Assembly: GCF_040393045.1 (NCBI RefSeq)
Contig: NZ_JBEBUX010000059.1
Span: 1 to 23,905, forward strand
Direction: 5' to 3'
Length of the DNA: 23,905 nt
Source: Pollutimonas bauzanensis_A
Lineage (GTDB): Bacteria > Pseudomonadota > Gammaproteobacteria > Burkholderiales > Burkholderiaceae_B
Shown here: positions 15,200 through 21,477 of the stretch, one piece after another
Layout of the letters: every line of letters begins with the position of its first letter
Position numbering within the stretch: position 1 is the stretch's first letter
Made by a program: the position numbers and the translations under genes
Notes under the pieces: model-generated
Seen by the model: only the letters and a program-made list of their open reading frames with translations
What the model was told of the DNA's origin: nothing
The model's database searches: none

Positions 15200-16582
15200 G
15201 GCCGGTGCGATATTCTGGTTTGTCCTGAACAGATTATCTGGGTCGTACTTGCGTTTGATCTGAGCCAGGCGGTCGTAATTCGAACCGTAGGCAGAACGTA
15301 TGCGATCTCCTTCATCGCTGGTCAGAAAGTTGACGTAGACGCCGCCGCTGGCATACGGAGCCGAGGCGTTGAAGTAGTCGCGCGCCCAAGCTATGCAGGA
15401 CTTGTCATCGGCGGGGTCATCCCAGCGGCCATGGACATTCATGACAAACTTGGCGTCGCGATGGGCGTATGCCATGGCATCCGGGGCTTGACGCTCCGTC
15501 GCTCTGCCGATGGCGCCGAAGAAAATCTCGCATTGAGGCGATGGTAATTTTTTGACGTATTCGATCACAACATCAAACAGGCCGTCTGCGAGCACCGAAA
15601 AATTGTGGGACTTCCAATAGTTGCGAGTTCCGGGCGTCAGTAGCGGGTCGAATGCCTGTTGCCAGGCAACATAAGGCTGGACACCGACGTGTTCGCCCAA
15701 CGGGGTGCCGAACGTGCGCAATGGTTTAATGAGTTGCTCGCCCTGAGCGGGGTCGCCGACGTAAAGCAGGGCGAGCGCGACAATCTCTTGGCCATGGACT
15801 TCAGCAGGCAGGAAAGGCAGGGGAGGCGCTTTGCGCAGCACCGTCCATACCGACAGTTCATCCGGCGCTTGGGCGACAAAATCGCGGTACTGTTGCAGCA
15901 CGGATTTTGCCTGGGAAAGGGGGTAGACGATCAGCCCGCTTAGTACGTCCGGGCCAACTGGATGGAGTTGAAATTCGAAGCGCGTGACTATGCCAAAGTT
16001 GCCGCCGCCGCCCCGGAGTGCCCAAAACAGATCGGGATGTTCAGTAGCGCTAGCGTGTACAGTCTCACCAGCCGCGGTTACCACCTCGGCGGACTCAAGA
16101 TTGTCGACGGTCATGCCAAACTTGCGGCTTAACCAGCCGAAACCGCCACCCAGCGTCAGCCCGGCAACCCCGGTAGTGGAATTGATGCCCAACGGGGTTG
16201 CCAGGCCGTGGGCCTGGGTCGCCGCGTCAAAGTCTGCCAGCGTGGCGCCGCCGTCGACGGTGGCCCGGCGCGTACCTGGTTCGACGTCGACGCTTTTCAT
16301 TTGGCTAAGGTCAACCACTATGCCGTCGTCGCATAACGCGCTGCCGGCAATGTTGTGGCCGCCACCCCGAACAGCGAGTATTAAGTCATTATCCTTTGCG
16401 AAGTTCACGCCAAGGACTACGTCAGATGTCGAGGCGCAGCGGGCGATGACCGCCGGCCGCTTGTCTATCATGGCGTTCCAGATTTTACGTGTGCTTTCAT
16501 ATGCAGCGTCGCCAGGAAGAACAATGTTTCCTTTGAAGCGCGTTTTTAGTTCGTCGATATTTTTGGCTTGCACATTGGTCAT
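15197..16582 (-). CDS. FAD-binding oxidoreductase with berberine-bridge (BBE) domain
   Basis: A 461-residue flavoprotein oxidase of the PCMH/VAO type with a C-terminal BBE segment; substrates in this group include sugars, alcohols and alkaloid-like compounds, and this one is unknown. The FAD domain has VRGGGHNIAG at 71-80, where H76 is the expected site of covalent 8-alpha-histidyl FAD, and GVAGLTLGGGFGWLSRKFG at 138-156. The Cys that makes a second covalent bond in bicovalent relatives is replaced (N134 in GINSTTGVAG), so single-point attachment is predicted. The C-terminus has YVNFLTSDEGDRIRSAYGSNYDRLAQIKRKYDPDNLF. The frame extends 41 codons upstream, but ATG 16582 has GGGAGAC 5 bases away and begins the conserved region. 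No signal peptide, so cytoplasmic. It is unrelated to the adjoining glycan cluster and convergent with it. Confidence 0.92.
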   Translation of the reverse strand: MTNVQAKNIDELKTRFKGNIVLPGDAAYESTRKIWNAMIDKRPAVIARCASTSDVVLGVNFAKDNDLILAVRGGGHNIAGSALCDDGIVVDLSQMKSVDVEPGTRRATVDGGATLADFDAATQAHGLATPLGINSTTGVAGLTLGGGFGWLSRKFGMTVDNLESAEVVTAAGETVHASATEHPDLFWALRGGGGNFGIVTRFEFQLHPVGPDVLSGLIVYPLSQAKSVLQQYRDFVAQAPDELSVWTVLRKAPPLPFLPAEVHGQEIVALALLYVGDPAQGEQLIKPLRTFGTPLGEHVGVQPYVAWQQAFDPLLTPGTRNYWKSHNFSVLADGLFDVVIEYVKKLPSPQCEIFFGAIGRATERQAPDAMAYAHRDAKFVMNVHGRWDDPADDKSCIAWARDYFNASAPYASGGVYVNFLTSDEGDRIRSAYGSNYDRLAQIKRKYDPDNLFRTNQNIAPA

Positions 16583-16752
16583 GATTGTCTCCCTAAGTGC
16601 GCTGTTGCCAATCGGGCCTGGGGTAGGCCATGGAGCTCGTGGGGTACTTCTCGCGAGTGTTTTTTCCGCCACTATACTCTTGCTATTGATACCTCGAAGA
16701 TTCAAATTGAAAGCTATCTGTTGCTATTTGCATCACCTGGAAACAGGCGAAA

Positions 16753-17562
16753 TTACTTCCCATCACGCGCTTCGGCTAATGCAATCGTCAAATGTTGAAC
16801 CTTCTTTTTTAGTAGATCGCGCTCTTCCGTAAGTTGGGCTACAACGACTGTCAGTCGATGGATTTCGACTTGATCGGGCGTTGCATCGCTGGGGGGCGGT
16901 TCCGGTTCTGTCTTGGGCGGTAACCGAGCCTCGCGGACTTGTTTTGCCGCCTGGCGCAGTTCCTTCTTGCCACCGGCAACGGCGGCGACTTGTTCTTCAC
17001 TGGGAAGGGAAGCAACGGCAGCCGCCGCATTAATCGAAATCACGCCTGACTTTACCGCGCCCACCAATTCAGGCGCCGCTGTCTTTTGGATTTTCTCGAT
17101 CTGTCCCAATGTTGCGCTGCTGACTCGCGCAGCACGTGCAACGGCTTCACGGGTCAATGGCGGTTCGGCCTTGGCTTGATCTGAAGCGCCGGCTCCTGCA
17201 AGTTCTGCTGATGCGCGTTGTGCTTGAGCCTGCGCGAGACGCTCGGCTACGATTTCCTTCTTGCGCAAGGCCAGCACCCCACGCTGGAAATCCGATACGC
17301 TGCGTCGGCCAAGGTGGTTGTCTATCATCCACAGATGTACGTCATCCATGGACTTGAAAGTATGGTTTTGCGTGGTATTGAAAGGGATGCTGTGTTTCTG
17401 GCAGATGCCGTAGCGGTTGTGTCCATCAACCAGAATATCGCCCCATAGCACCAGGGCATCGCGGCAGCCTTCTGATAGCAGGCTGCGTTCCAGCGCAGCG
17501 TATTCGTCTTCGGTCAGCGGGTCGATATACGCACGGAGGTCTTCGTTGATAATAATGTTCAT
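16753..17562 (-). CDS. ParB N-terminal domain protein (plasmid replication/partition-related type)
   Basis: A 269-residue protein with a ParB/Srx-like N-terminal fold (about 1-100), including the GDILVDGHNRYG motif at 41-52. The region after it is Ala/Gln rich (AERLAQAQAQRASAELAG). A helix-turn-helix-like segment, LTREAVARAARVSSATLGQIEKI, lies at 136-158, and a C-terminal coiled coil (HRLTVVVAQLTEERDLLKKKVQHL) at about 235-262. Such proteins are often labelled plasmid replication/partition related, but here there is no parA partner, no evident parS and no plasmid backbone. A chromosomal DNA-binding or regulatory role is therefore more likely. ATG 17562 starts the conserved part; the frame is open to a TTG at 17628 without better support, and neither start has a strong ribosome site. 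It is divergent from the FKBP gene. Confidence 0.82.
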   Translation of the reverse strand: MNIIINEDLRAYIDPLTEDEYAALERSLLSEGCRDALVLWGDILVDGHNRYGICQKHSIPFNTTQNHTFKSMDDVHLWMIDNHLGRRSVSDFQRGVLALRKKEIVAERLAQAQAQRASAELAGAGASDQAKAEPPLTREAVARAARVSSATLGQIEKIQKTAAPELVGAVKSGVISINAAAAVASLPSEEQVAAVAGGKKELRQAAKQVREARLPPKTEPEPPPSDATPDQVEIHRLTVVVAQLTEERDLLKKKVQHLTIALAEARDGK

Positions 17563-17675
17563 GGTCCAGGGAAAATAAAACGATAGCGCCGGTAGTGTAC
17601 ACAGCACCTCAGTCGGGCGTCTCATCAATGATAGACTTCCTGTTCCACTAGCTATTGAACGAATGAGAGTATTTG

Positions 17676-18017
17676 ATGAGCACTGAACTACAGATAACAG
17701 ACATCCAGTCCGGCGACGGTAAAGAGCTGGTCAAGGGCGCGTTGATTACCGCCCATTACAGCGGTTTTCTAGAAGACGGCACTAAGTTCGATTCCTCTTA
17801 CGATCGCGGCGAGCCTTTCCAATGCGTGATCGGAACGGGACGTGTCATCCAGGGATGGGACCAGGGCCTGTTGGGCATGAAAGTTGGCGGAAAACGCAAG
17901 TTGTTTGTTCCTGCCCACTTGGCTTATGGCGACAGGCAGATGGGGCCTGTCATTGCGCCTAATTCGAATCTGGTCTTCGAGATCGAACTGCTGGATGTAC
18001 AAACGCGCGACGAGTAA
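17676..18017 (+). CDS. FKBP-type peptidyl-prolyl cis-trans isomerase
   Basis: A single-domain FKBP of 113 residues that catalyses cis-trans isomerisation of X-Pro bonds and assists folding. All active-site aromatics of human FKBP12 are present with a constant offset of two: Y28, F38, D39, F48, V57, I58, W61, Y84 and F101. No signal peptide or extra domain, so a cytoplasmic minimal FKBP. ATG 17676 follows a GAGAG ribosome site at 17665-17669; the in-frame TTG just before it is not favoured. The stop overlaps a short palindrome (18011-18024, CGAGTA-AG-TACTCG). The following MFS gene has its own promoter, so the two need not form an operon. Confidence 0.95.
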   Translation: MSTELQITDIQSGDGKELVKGALITAHYSGFLEDGTKFDSSYDRGEPFQCVIGTGRVIQGWDQGLLGMKVGGKRKLFVPAHLAYGDRQMGPVIAPNSNLVFEIELLDVQTRDE

Positions 18018-18041
18018 GTACTCGAAAGTTGGCGGCCACTC

Positions 18042-18071
18042 GCAAGCTATAAACAAAATTAAATAGCTTGC
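18042..18071. promoter_or_regulatory. perfect inverted repeat over the MFS promoter -35 (putative operator)
   Basis: GCAAGCTAT at 18042-18050 and ATAGCTTGC at 18063-18071 are exact inverted copies separated by 12 A/T-rich bases. The right arm shares four bases with the -35 box TTGCAC (18068-18073). This is the arrangement expected of a repressor operator. An intrinsic terminator for the FKBP gene is the alternative, but no T-run follows. Confidence 0.5.
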
Positions 18072-18096
18072 ACGGATAGCGTTGGATGCAGATAAT
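18068..18096 (+). promoter_or_regulatory. sigma70-type promoter of the MFS gene
   Basis: TTGCAC (18068-18073), a 17-base spacer, and GATAAT (18091-18096) make a good sigma70 match, placing the start near 18103. The ribosome site AGGAGAG (18111-18117) and ATG 18122 follow directly, giving a very short leader. Confidence 0.5.
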
Positions 18097-18098
18097 GG

Positions 18099-18115
18099 CT
18101 CCTCGAAATGAGGAG
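18099..18115 (+). promoter_or_regulatory. hairpin pairing the MFS Shine-Dalgarno
   Basis: CTCCTC (18099-18104) is the exact inverse of GAGGAG (18110-18115), with a GAAAT loop. The 3' arm covers the core of the ribosome site. Transcripts starting near 18103 would lose most of the 5' arm, so the structure would mainly mask the site in read-through RNA from the FKBP gene. Confidence 0.4.
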
Positions 18116-18121
18116 AGTTAC

Positions 18122-19351
18122 ATGTTTCGCTTGCCGTGGCGCCCGGACGTGATGGTTGTTACCCTGGCCGCTGCCGGGATTCTGATGGTGACGATGGGGG
18201 CGCGTCAGTCGTTCGGGCTTTTTATCAGTCCCATCAATTCGTCCACAGGCATGGGCATCGCTACCATTAGCTTCGCCTTGGCTATTGGTCAGTTCGCTTG
18301 GGGCGCAATACAGCCCATTGCCGGCGCATGTGCTGACCGCTACGGGGCACGCGTTGTGCTGATTGCCGGGGTTCTCATCATGGCCCTGGGTTGCGCGATT
18401 ACGCCATTCATGGGGTCGGGATTCGGCCTGACGGTATCGCTGGGCCTGCTCGCAGCCATAGGCTCGGGCGCGGGTAGCTTTTCTGTCTTGATCGGCGCGG
18501 CATCTCAGCAGTTGCCGCCAGAATCCCGCGGCACGGCTTCCGGCGTAATTAATGCAGGGGGGTCGTTCGGTCAATTCGTCTTTGCGCCAATTCTGCAAAA
18601 ACTGATTCAGTCTTTCGGCTGGATGGGGGCAATGTGGTCGGTGGCGTTGATGACATTGGCCGCCTTGCCATTAATCGGTAAATTGACCCGCAGCAACGAA
18701 GCGCCACATCCGCATGTGGATTCGGGCAAGGGGTTGGGGCGAACCGTCAAGGATTCGCTAAAAAATCGAAGTTATCTATTACTGCATATCGGGTTCTTTA
18801 CCTGCGGCTTCCATATCGCCTTTCTGGTCACGCACCTACCCGGGGAAGTCGATTTGTGCGGGCTGCCGCCAGCTGTCGCCAGTTGGTCCCTGGCTATTAT
18901 CGGTCTGGCCAATATCGTGGGCAGTCTGGTTGCCGGTTCATGTGTCGCCAAATACCGCAGCAAGTATATTCTTGCCGTCATGTACGGCTCGCGAGCGTTG
19001 TTGATTGCGTGGTATCTCATGATGCCGCGTACCGAATGGACGTTTTACCTGTTTGCGGCGGGGCTGGGGGCTACCTGGCTGGCCACCGTGCCGCCGACTG
19101 CCGCCTTGGTCGGGAAGCTGTTTGGCATGCGCTATCTTTCGACCTTGTTTGGGATGACGCTGTTGTCGCACCAGATTGGCGGCTTTCTGGGCGCATGGCT
19201 GGGCGGTCTGGCCATTAGCCAATTCGGCGACTATTCCTGGATGTGGTATGCCGACATGGCCCTGGCCGCCATTGCTGCGCTGGTCAACTTGCCTATTCGC
19301 GAGTCGGCGATAACCAGGGCGCCGGCAAAGCCGTCACTTAGTGCCTCTTAA
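18122..19351 (+). CDS. MFS transporter
   Basis: A 409-residue major facilitator superfamily permease with about 12 hydrophobic segments in two halves joined by a polar central stretch (TRSNEAPHPHVDSGKGLGRTVKDSLKNRSY, near 190-220). The first helix region reads VVTLAAAGILMVTMGARQSFGLFI, and the loop after helix 2 has the MFS signature-like ADRYGARVVLIAG. The GARQSFGLF pattern recalls the monocarboxylate/oxalate-formate type branch, but no substrate can be assigned. ATG 18122 is chosen because AGGAGAG lies 4 bases upstream; the frame opens 12 codons earlier without a site. It is probably regulated by a repressor acting at the 18042-18071 inverted repeat. The stop codon overlaps the stop of the convergent YkgJ-type gene. 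Confidence 0.9.
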   Translation: MFRLPWRPDVMVVTLAAAGILMVTMGARQSFGLFISPINSSTGMGIATISFALAIGQFAWGAIQPIAGACADRYGARVVLIAGVLIMALGCAITPFMGSGFGLTVSLGLLAAIGSGAGSFSVLIGAASQQLPPESRGTASGVINAGGSFGQFVFAPILQKLIQSFGWMGAMWSVALMTLAALPLIGKLTRSNEAPHPHVDSGKGLGRTVKDSLKNRSYLLLHIGFFTCGFHIAFLVTHLPGEVDLCGLPPAVASWSLAIIGLANIVGSLVAGSCVAKYRSKYILAVMYGSRALLIAWYLMMPRTEWTFYLFAAGLGATWLATVPPTAALVGKLFGMRYLSTLFGMTLLSHQIGGFLGAWLGGLAISQFGDYSWMWYADMALAAIAALVNLPIRESAITRAPAKPSLSAS

Positions 19352-19602
19352 GGGGCAGTGGCGCGCTCAAGTGCATCTATCCAGGAAATTGCTTGCTCGC
19401 GGCTCGTCCCACACATTTCGATCGACGCCTGCAGCCCCGCGCAGCAGGCGGGGCGCGTAGGCAGTCCAAAAATTCCGCATAAATTGTCGTCGGTGAGCTG
19501 AATACATCGGACACCGGCAGGCTTGCCCTCAGGCATCCCCGGAATCGGGCTGGAGATTGAAGGCGCGATACAACAGGCGCCGCAGCCTGCGCGACATTGC
19601 AT
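19348..19602 (-). CDS. YkgJ-family cysteine cluster protein
   Basis: A small 84-residue protein with nine cysteines: C3, C7, C10, C11, C33, C42, C53, C54 and C64. The N-terminal CxxxCxxCC pattern (MQCRAGCGACC) and the later CCAGL block are characteristic of the YkgJ/UPF0153 family, thought to bind zinc or iron; biochemical function is not established. ATG 19602 starts the conserved region. It follows the stop of the elyC-like gene by 4 bases, and the AAGG overlapping that stop is the probable ribosome site, so the two are likely translationally coupled. The end overlaps the MFS stop codon tail to tail. It is the third gene of a GT9-elyC-ykgJ operon. Confidence 0.85.
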   Translation of the reverse strand: MQCRAGCGACCIAPSISSPIPGMPEGKPAGVRCIQLTDDNLCGIFGLPTRPACCAGLQASIEMCGTSREQAISWIDALERATAP

Positions 19603-19606
19603 AGCC

Positions 19607-20371
19607 TTAAATCCAGCCCCGTACCCAGTAAACCAGCAGCCCGACATACTCTTTGATGATCGAGCGGCTGGCTTCCAGCGCCCGCATATTCGGTTGCCAG
19701 AAAGAAAAGCCTTGCTTGCCTGGCACCACGATTTGCGGCGCGGATGGGGCGGCTACCGCTACGACCCCTTGTTTTTTGAAGACCGCCATTGCGCGGGGCA
19801 TATGCAAGGCCGACGTCACGATCAGCACTTGATTGATATGCAGCTGTTTAAGTGCTTCGACGGTATAAAGCGCGTTTTCATAGGTGGTATAGCTGCGGTT
19901 CTCGATTACCACTGCATCAGGTGGAATATCTTGTTGGGCCAGGGAATTGGCCATTAGTTGGGCTTCGCTCACCTTGCCATCCAGGGCTGCGCCGGACACG
20001 ATGATCAGCGGCGCCCTGTGTGCCTTGTAAAGCATTGCGGCAGTATCGATGCGCGACGTTGCTGTGGCGCTGTCATAGGGTTCGAACCAGTTCAAGCGAT
20101 TGTTGGCTGTACTGCCCCCAAGAACGACAATGGCCTGGGCATTGGGCATGCTCATGGGCATTTTGTACGGGTAAAGCTGCTCCAGGCGCCCGCCTGCCCA
20201 GAGCGACGAGGCGGGGAGCGACCAAAAAAGAGCCCAACCCAGACCCGCCGCCGCGACGAAAAACGCGGTTTTTCGCTGTCGGAGCATAAACAGCACTGCG
20301 GCCACCACCAGCAAGGTGATGCACAGATTCAAGGGAATCACTAAGTTGGTTAAAAAACTCGATAGTGTCAT
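19607..20371 (-). CDS. elyC: YdcF/DUF218 membrane protein, ElyC-like
   Basis: A 254-residue protein with two N-terminal membrane helices (about 8-30 and 35-53) followed by a DUF218 domain beginning AIVVLGGST at 80-88, with SRSYTTYENALYT-like and VLIVTSALHMPRAM motifs further on. In E. coli, ElyC (about 259 residues, same two-helix plus DUF218 form) supports peptidoglycan assembly and lipid carrier homeostasis in the envelope; the equivalence is by architecture and length. The DUF218 domain would face the periplasm. ATG 20371 is 18 bases after the GT9 stop, without a strong ribosome site. Placement between an LPS transferase and a cysteine-cluster protein fits an envelope role. A generic YdcF-family assignment is the safe alternative. 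Confidence 0.82.
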   Translation of the reverse strand: MTLSSFLTNLVIPLNLCITLLVVAAVLFMLRQRKTAFFVAAAGLGWALFWSLPASSLWAGGRLEQLYPYKMPMSMPNAQAIVVLGGSTANNRLNWFEPYDSATATSRIDTAAMLYKAHRAPLIIVSGAALDGKVSEAQLMANSLAQQDIPPDAVVIENRSYTTYENALYTVEALKQLHINQVLIVTSALHMPRAMAVFKKQGVVAVAAPSAPQIVVPGKQGFSFWQPNMRALEASRSIIKEYVGLLVYWVRGWI

Positions 20372-20389
20372 GCGCCGCCGTTCAGTTAC

Positions 20390-21346
20390 TTATTGCAAAA
20401 GGGCAAGTATCTGCTGCCCTGTGTCATCCAGAGAGGGCCATGCATGTGCCGAGCCCAGGCATACTGCTTTTTCTGACCATGGTCCGGTGCGTTCACGATG
20501 CGTTACTCCAAATAAGGACAACTGCCGGGCATCGGCCGCCGCAGCAAGATGAGACACACCCGAATCATTGCACACGACCAAGGATGCAAGTCGAGTGAGT
20601 GTAGCAAAAGCGCCCAGATTTAGAGAAGGGAGGCAGATAGCGGTGGGTGCGTTCACCTTGGCCGCTTCTGCTTCGGACGGGGGAGGGCACATGGCTACCG
20701 TATAGCCTTGTTCTTGCAAGCGCCTGGTCATGGCATCGAAATGGGGCCAGACTTTGATTTTTCCGCGGTGCAGGCCGGTGGCCGTTGGCGCTATCAGTAT
20801 GAATTGGCCGGCCTTCAGGCCAGCGGTTTTCATGGCGTGTTCGGCTTGCGCATGATGCTTGTCAGTCAGTTGCAGCCCCAGTCTGGCTGAAGGACGGCTT
20901 GGGGAAATAGGGTGGTTCCAGCGTTTCAACGCCTGGCTGGTCACGTAGTACCACGATTCTACTGCGTGTAAATTGGACGGCGGCTTGTTGATAGGCCAGC
21001 GCAAGATCAGGCTGCGTCCGTCATCGCGGTAGCCGGCGCTGGGTACGCCGGCAAACTTGAAAACCATGGCGCTGGACAGGGAGTCGGGCAGAAGCAGGCC
21101 TCGAGGGTGCGCATGTTGCGACTTCTTTCTGTAAGCATGGACAGTGGCCCGGTCTTCACGCCAACGCCCCTTCATTTCGATAAACCCACCCAACTTATAC
21201 GCCGACAATAAATCTTTGGCCCAAGGCCTGGCACATACGACAACGGGGATGCCAGTGCCCAGCAAGGCGTGCAGACTGGGCAGGCTCATGCAAACATCCC
21301 CAATCCAGTTGGGAAGGCGTACATAGATAGCGGAAAGAGTAGGCAT
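20390..21346 (-). CDS. glycosyltransferase family 9, heptosyltransferase-like
   Basis: A 318-residue GT-B transferase of family 9, the family of LPS heptosyltransferases WaaC, WaaF and WaaQ. The start IYVRLPNWIGDVCMSLPSL at 7-25 is strongly WaaF-like. The donor domain has IAPTATGLHRGKIKVWP near 185-201, where the G-K-x-W pattern binds the ADP-sugar phosphates, and VVCNDSGVSHLAAA at 257-270 (NDSGxxH). Transfer of a heptose from ADP-heptose to the inner core is the family role; which heptose is not known. The frame continues upstream to a GTG at 21418, but ATG 21346 places the conserved strand at the N-terminus. First gene of a minus-strand operon with elyC and ykgJ, divergent from msbA. Confidence 0.88.
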   Translation of the reverse strand: MPTLSAIYVRLPNWIGDVCMSLPSLHALLGTGIPVVVCARPWAKDLLSAYKLGGFIEMKGRWREDRATVHAYRKKSQHAHPRGLLLPDSLSSAMVFKFAGVPSAGYRDDGRSLILRWPINKPPSNLHAVESWYYVTSQALKRWNHPISPSRPSARLGLQLTDKHHAQAEHAMKTAGLKAGQFILIAPTATGLHRGKIKVWPHFDAMTRRLQEQGYTVAMCPPPSEAEAAKVNAPTAICLPSLNLGAFATLTRLASLVVCNDSGVSHLAAAADARQLSLFGVTHRERTGPWSEKAVCLGSAHAWPSLDDTGQQILALLQ

Positions 21347-21404
21347 GAATGAGTAAAGGTTGCGGCGAGGGAAGTATGATGGCGGGTATTCGAGCTTAAC
21401 GAAC

Positions 21405-21419
21405 TGTGCACAATGCACA
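21405..21419. promoter_or_regulatory. palindrome in the GT9-msbA divergent region
   Basis: TGTGCA and TGCACA form a perfect 6-bp inverted repeat with a CAA spacer (TGTGCACAATGCACA), 59 bases before the GT9 ATG and about 50 before the msbA start. A symmetric site between two divergent envelope genes could bind a dimeric regulator. No clear -35/-10 pair could be fixed on either strand; TAAAAT at 21435-21440 is a possible msbA -10. Confidence 0.35.
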
Positions 21420-21438
21420 TCTTTGCAAGAAAGTTAAA

Positions 21439-21477
21439 ATGATTCACCCATTAGTATATAAGCGAGTTAATTGTTGA
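21439..21477 (+). other. possible 12-codon leader ORF overlapping the msbA start
   Basis: ATG 21439, preceded by AAGAAAG, opens a 12-residue reading frame (MIHPLVYKRVNC) that ends with TGA at 21475-21477, a few bases inside msbA. msbA itself lacks a nearby ATG, so ribosomes ending this frame could reinitiate at TTG 21471/21474. It may be chance. Confidence 0.25.

Noticed and set aside
16583..16705. 41-codon N-terminal extension of the FAD oxidase as a signal peptide
   Set aside because: No hydrophobic core or twin-arginine motif, and GGGAGAC lies directly before ATG 16582.
16583..16752. Small gene or promoter between the oxidase and ParB-like genes
   Set aside because: No frame with a ribosome site was found; TATAGT- and TTGAAT-like words are present but at wrong spacing. 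The TTCAA-A-TTGAA palindrome is too short to interpret.
15984..16832. 282-codon plus-strand open frame opposite the FAD oxidase
   Set aside because: Low-complexity Pro/Ser/Ala product with no domain. It is antisense to a well-conserved enzyme and explained by GC bias at third positions.
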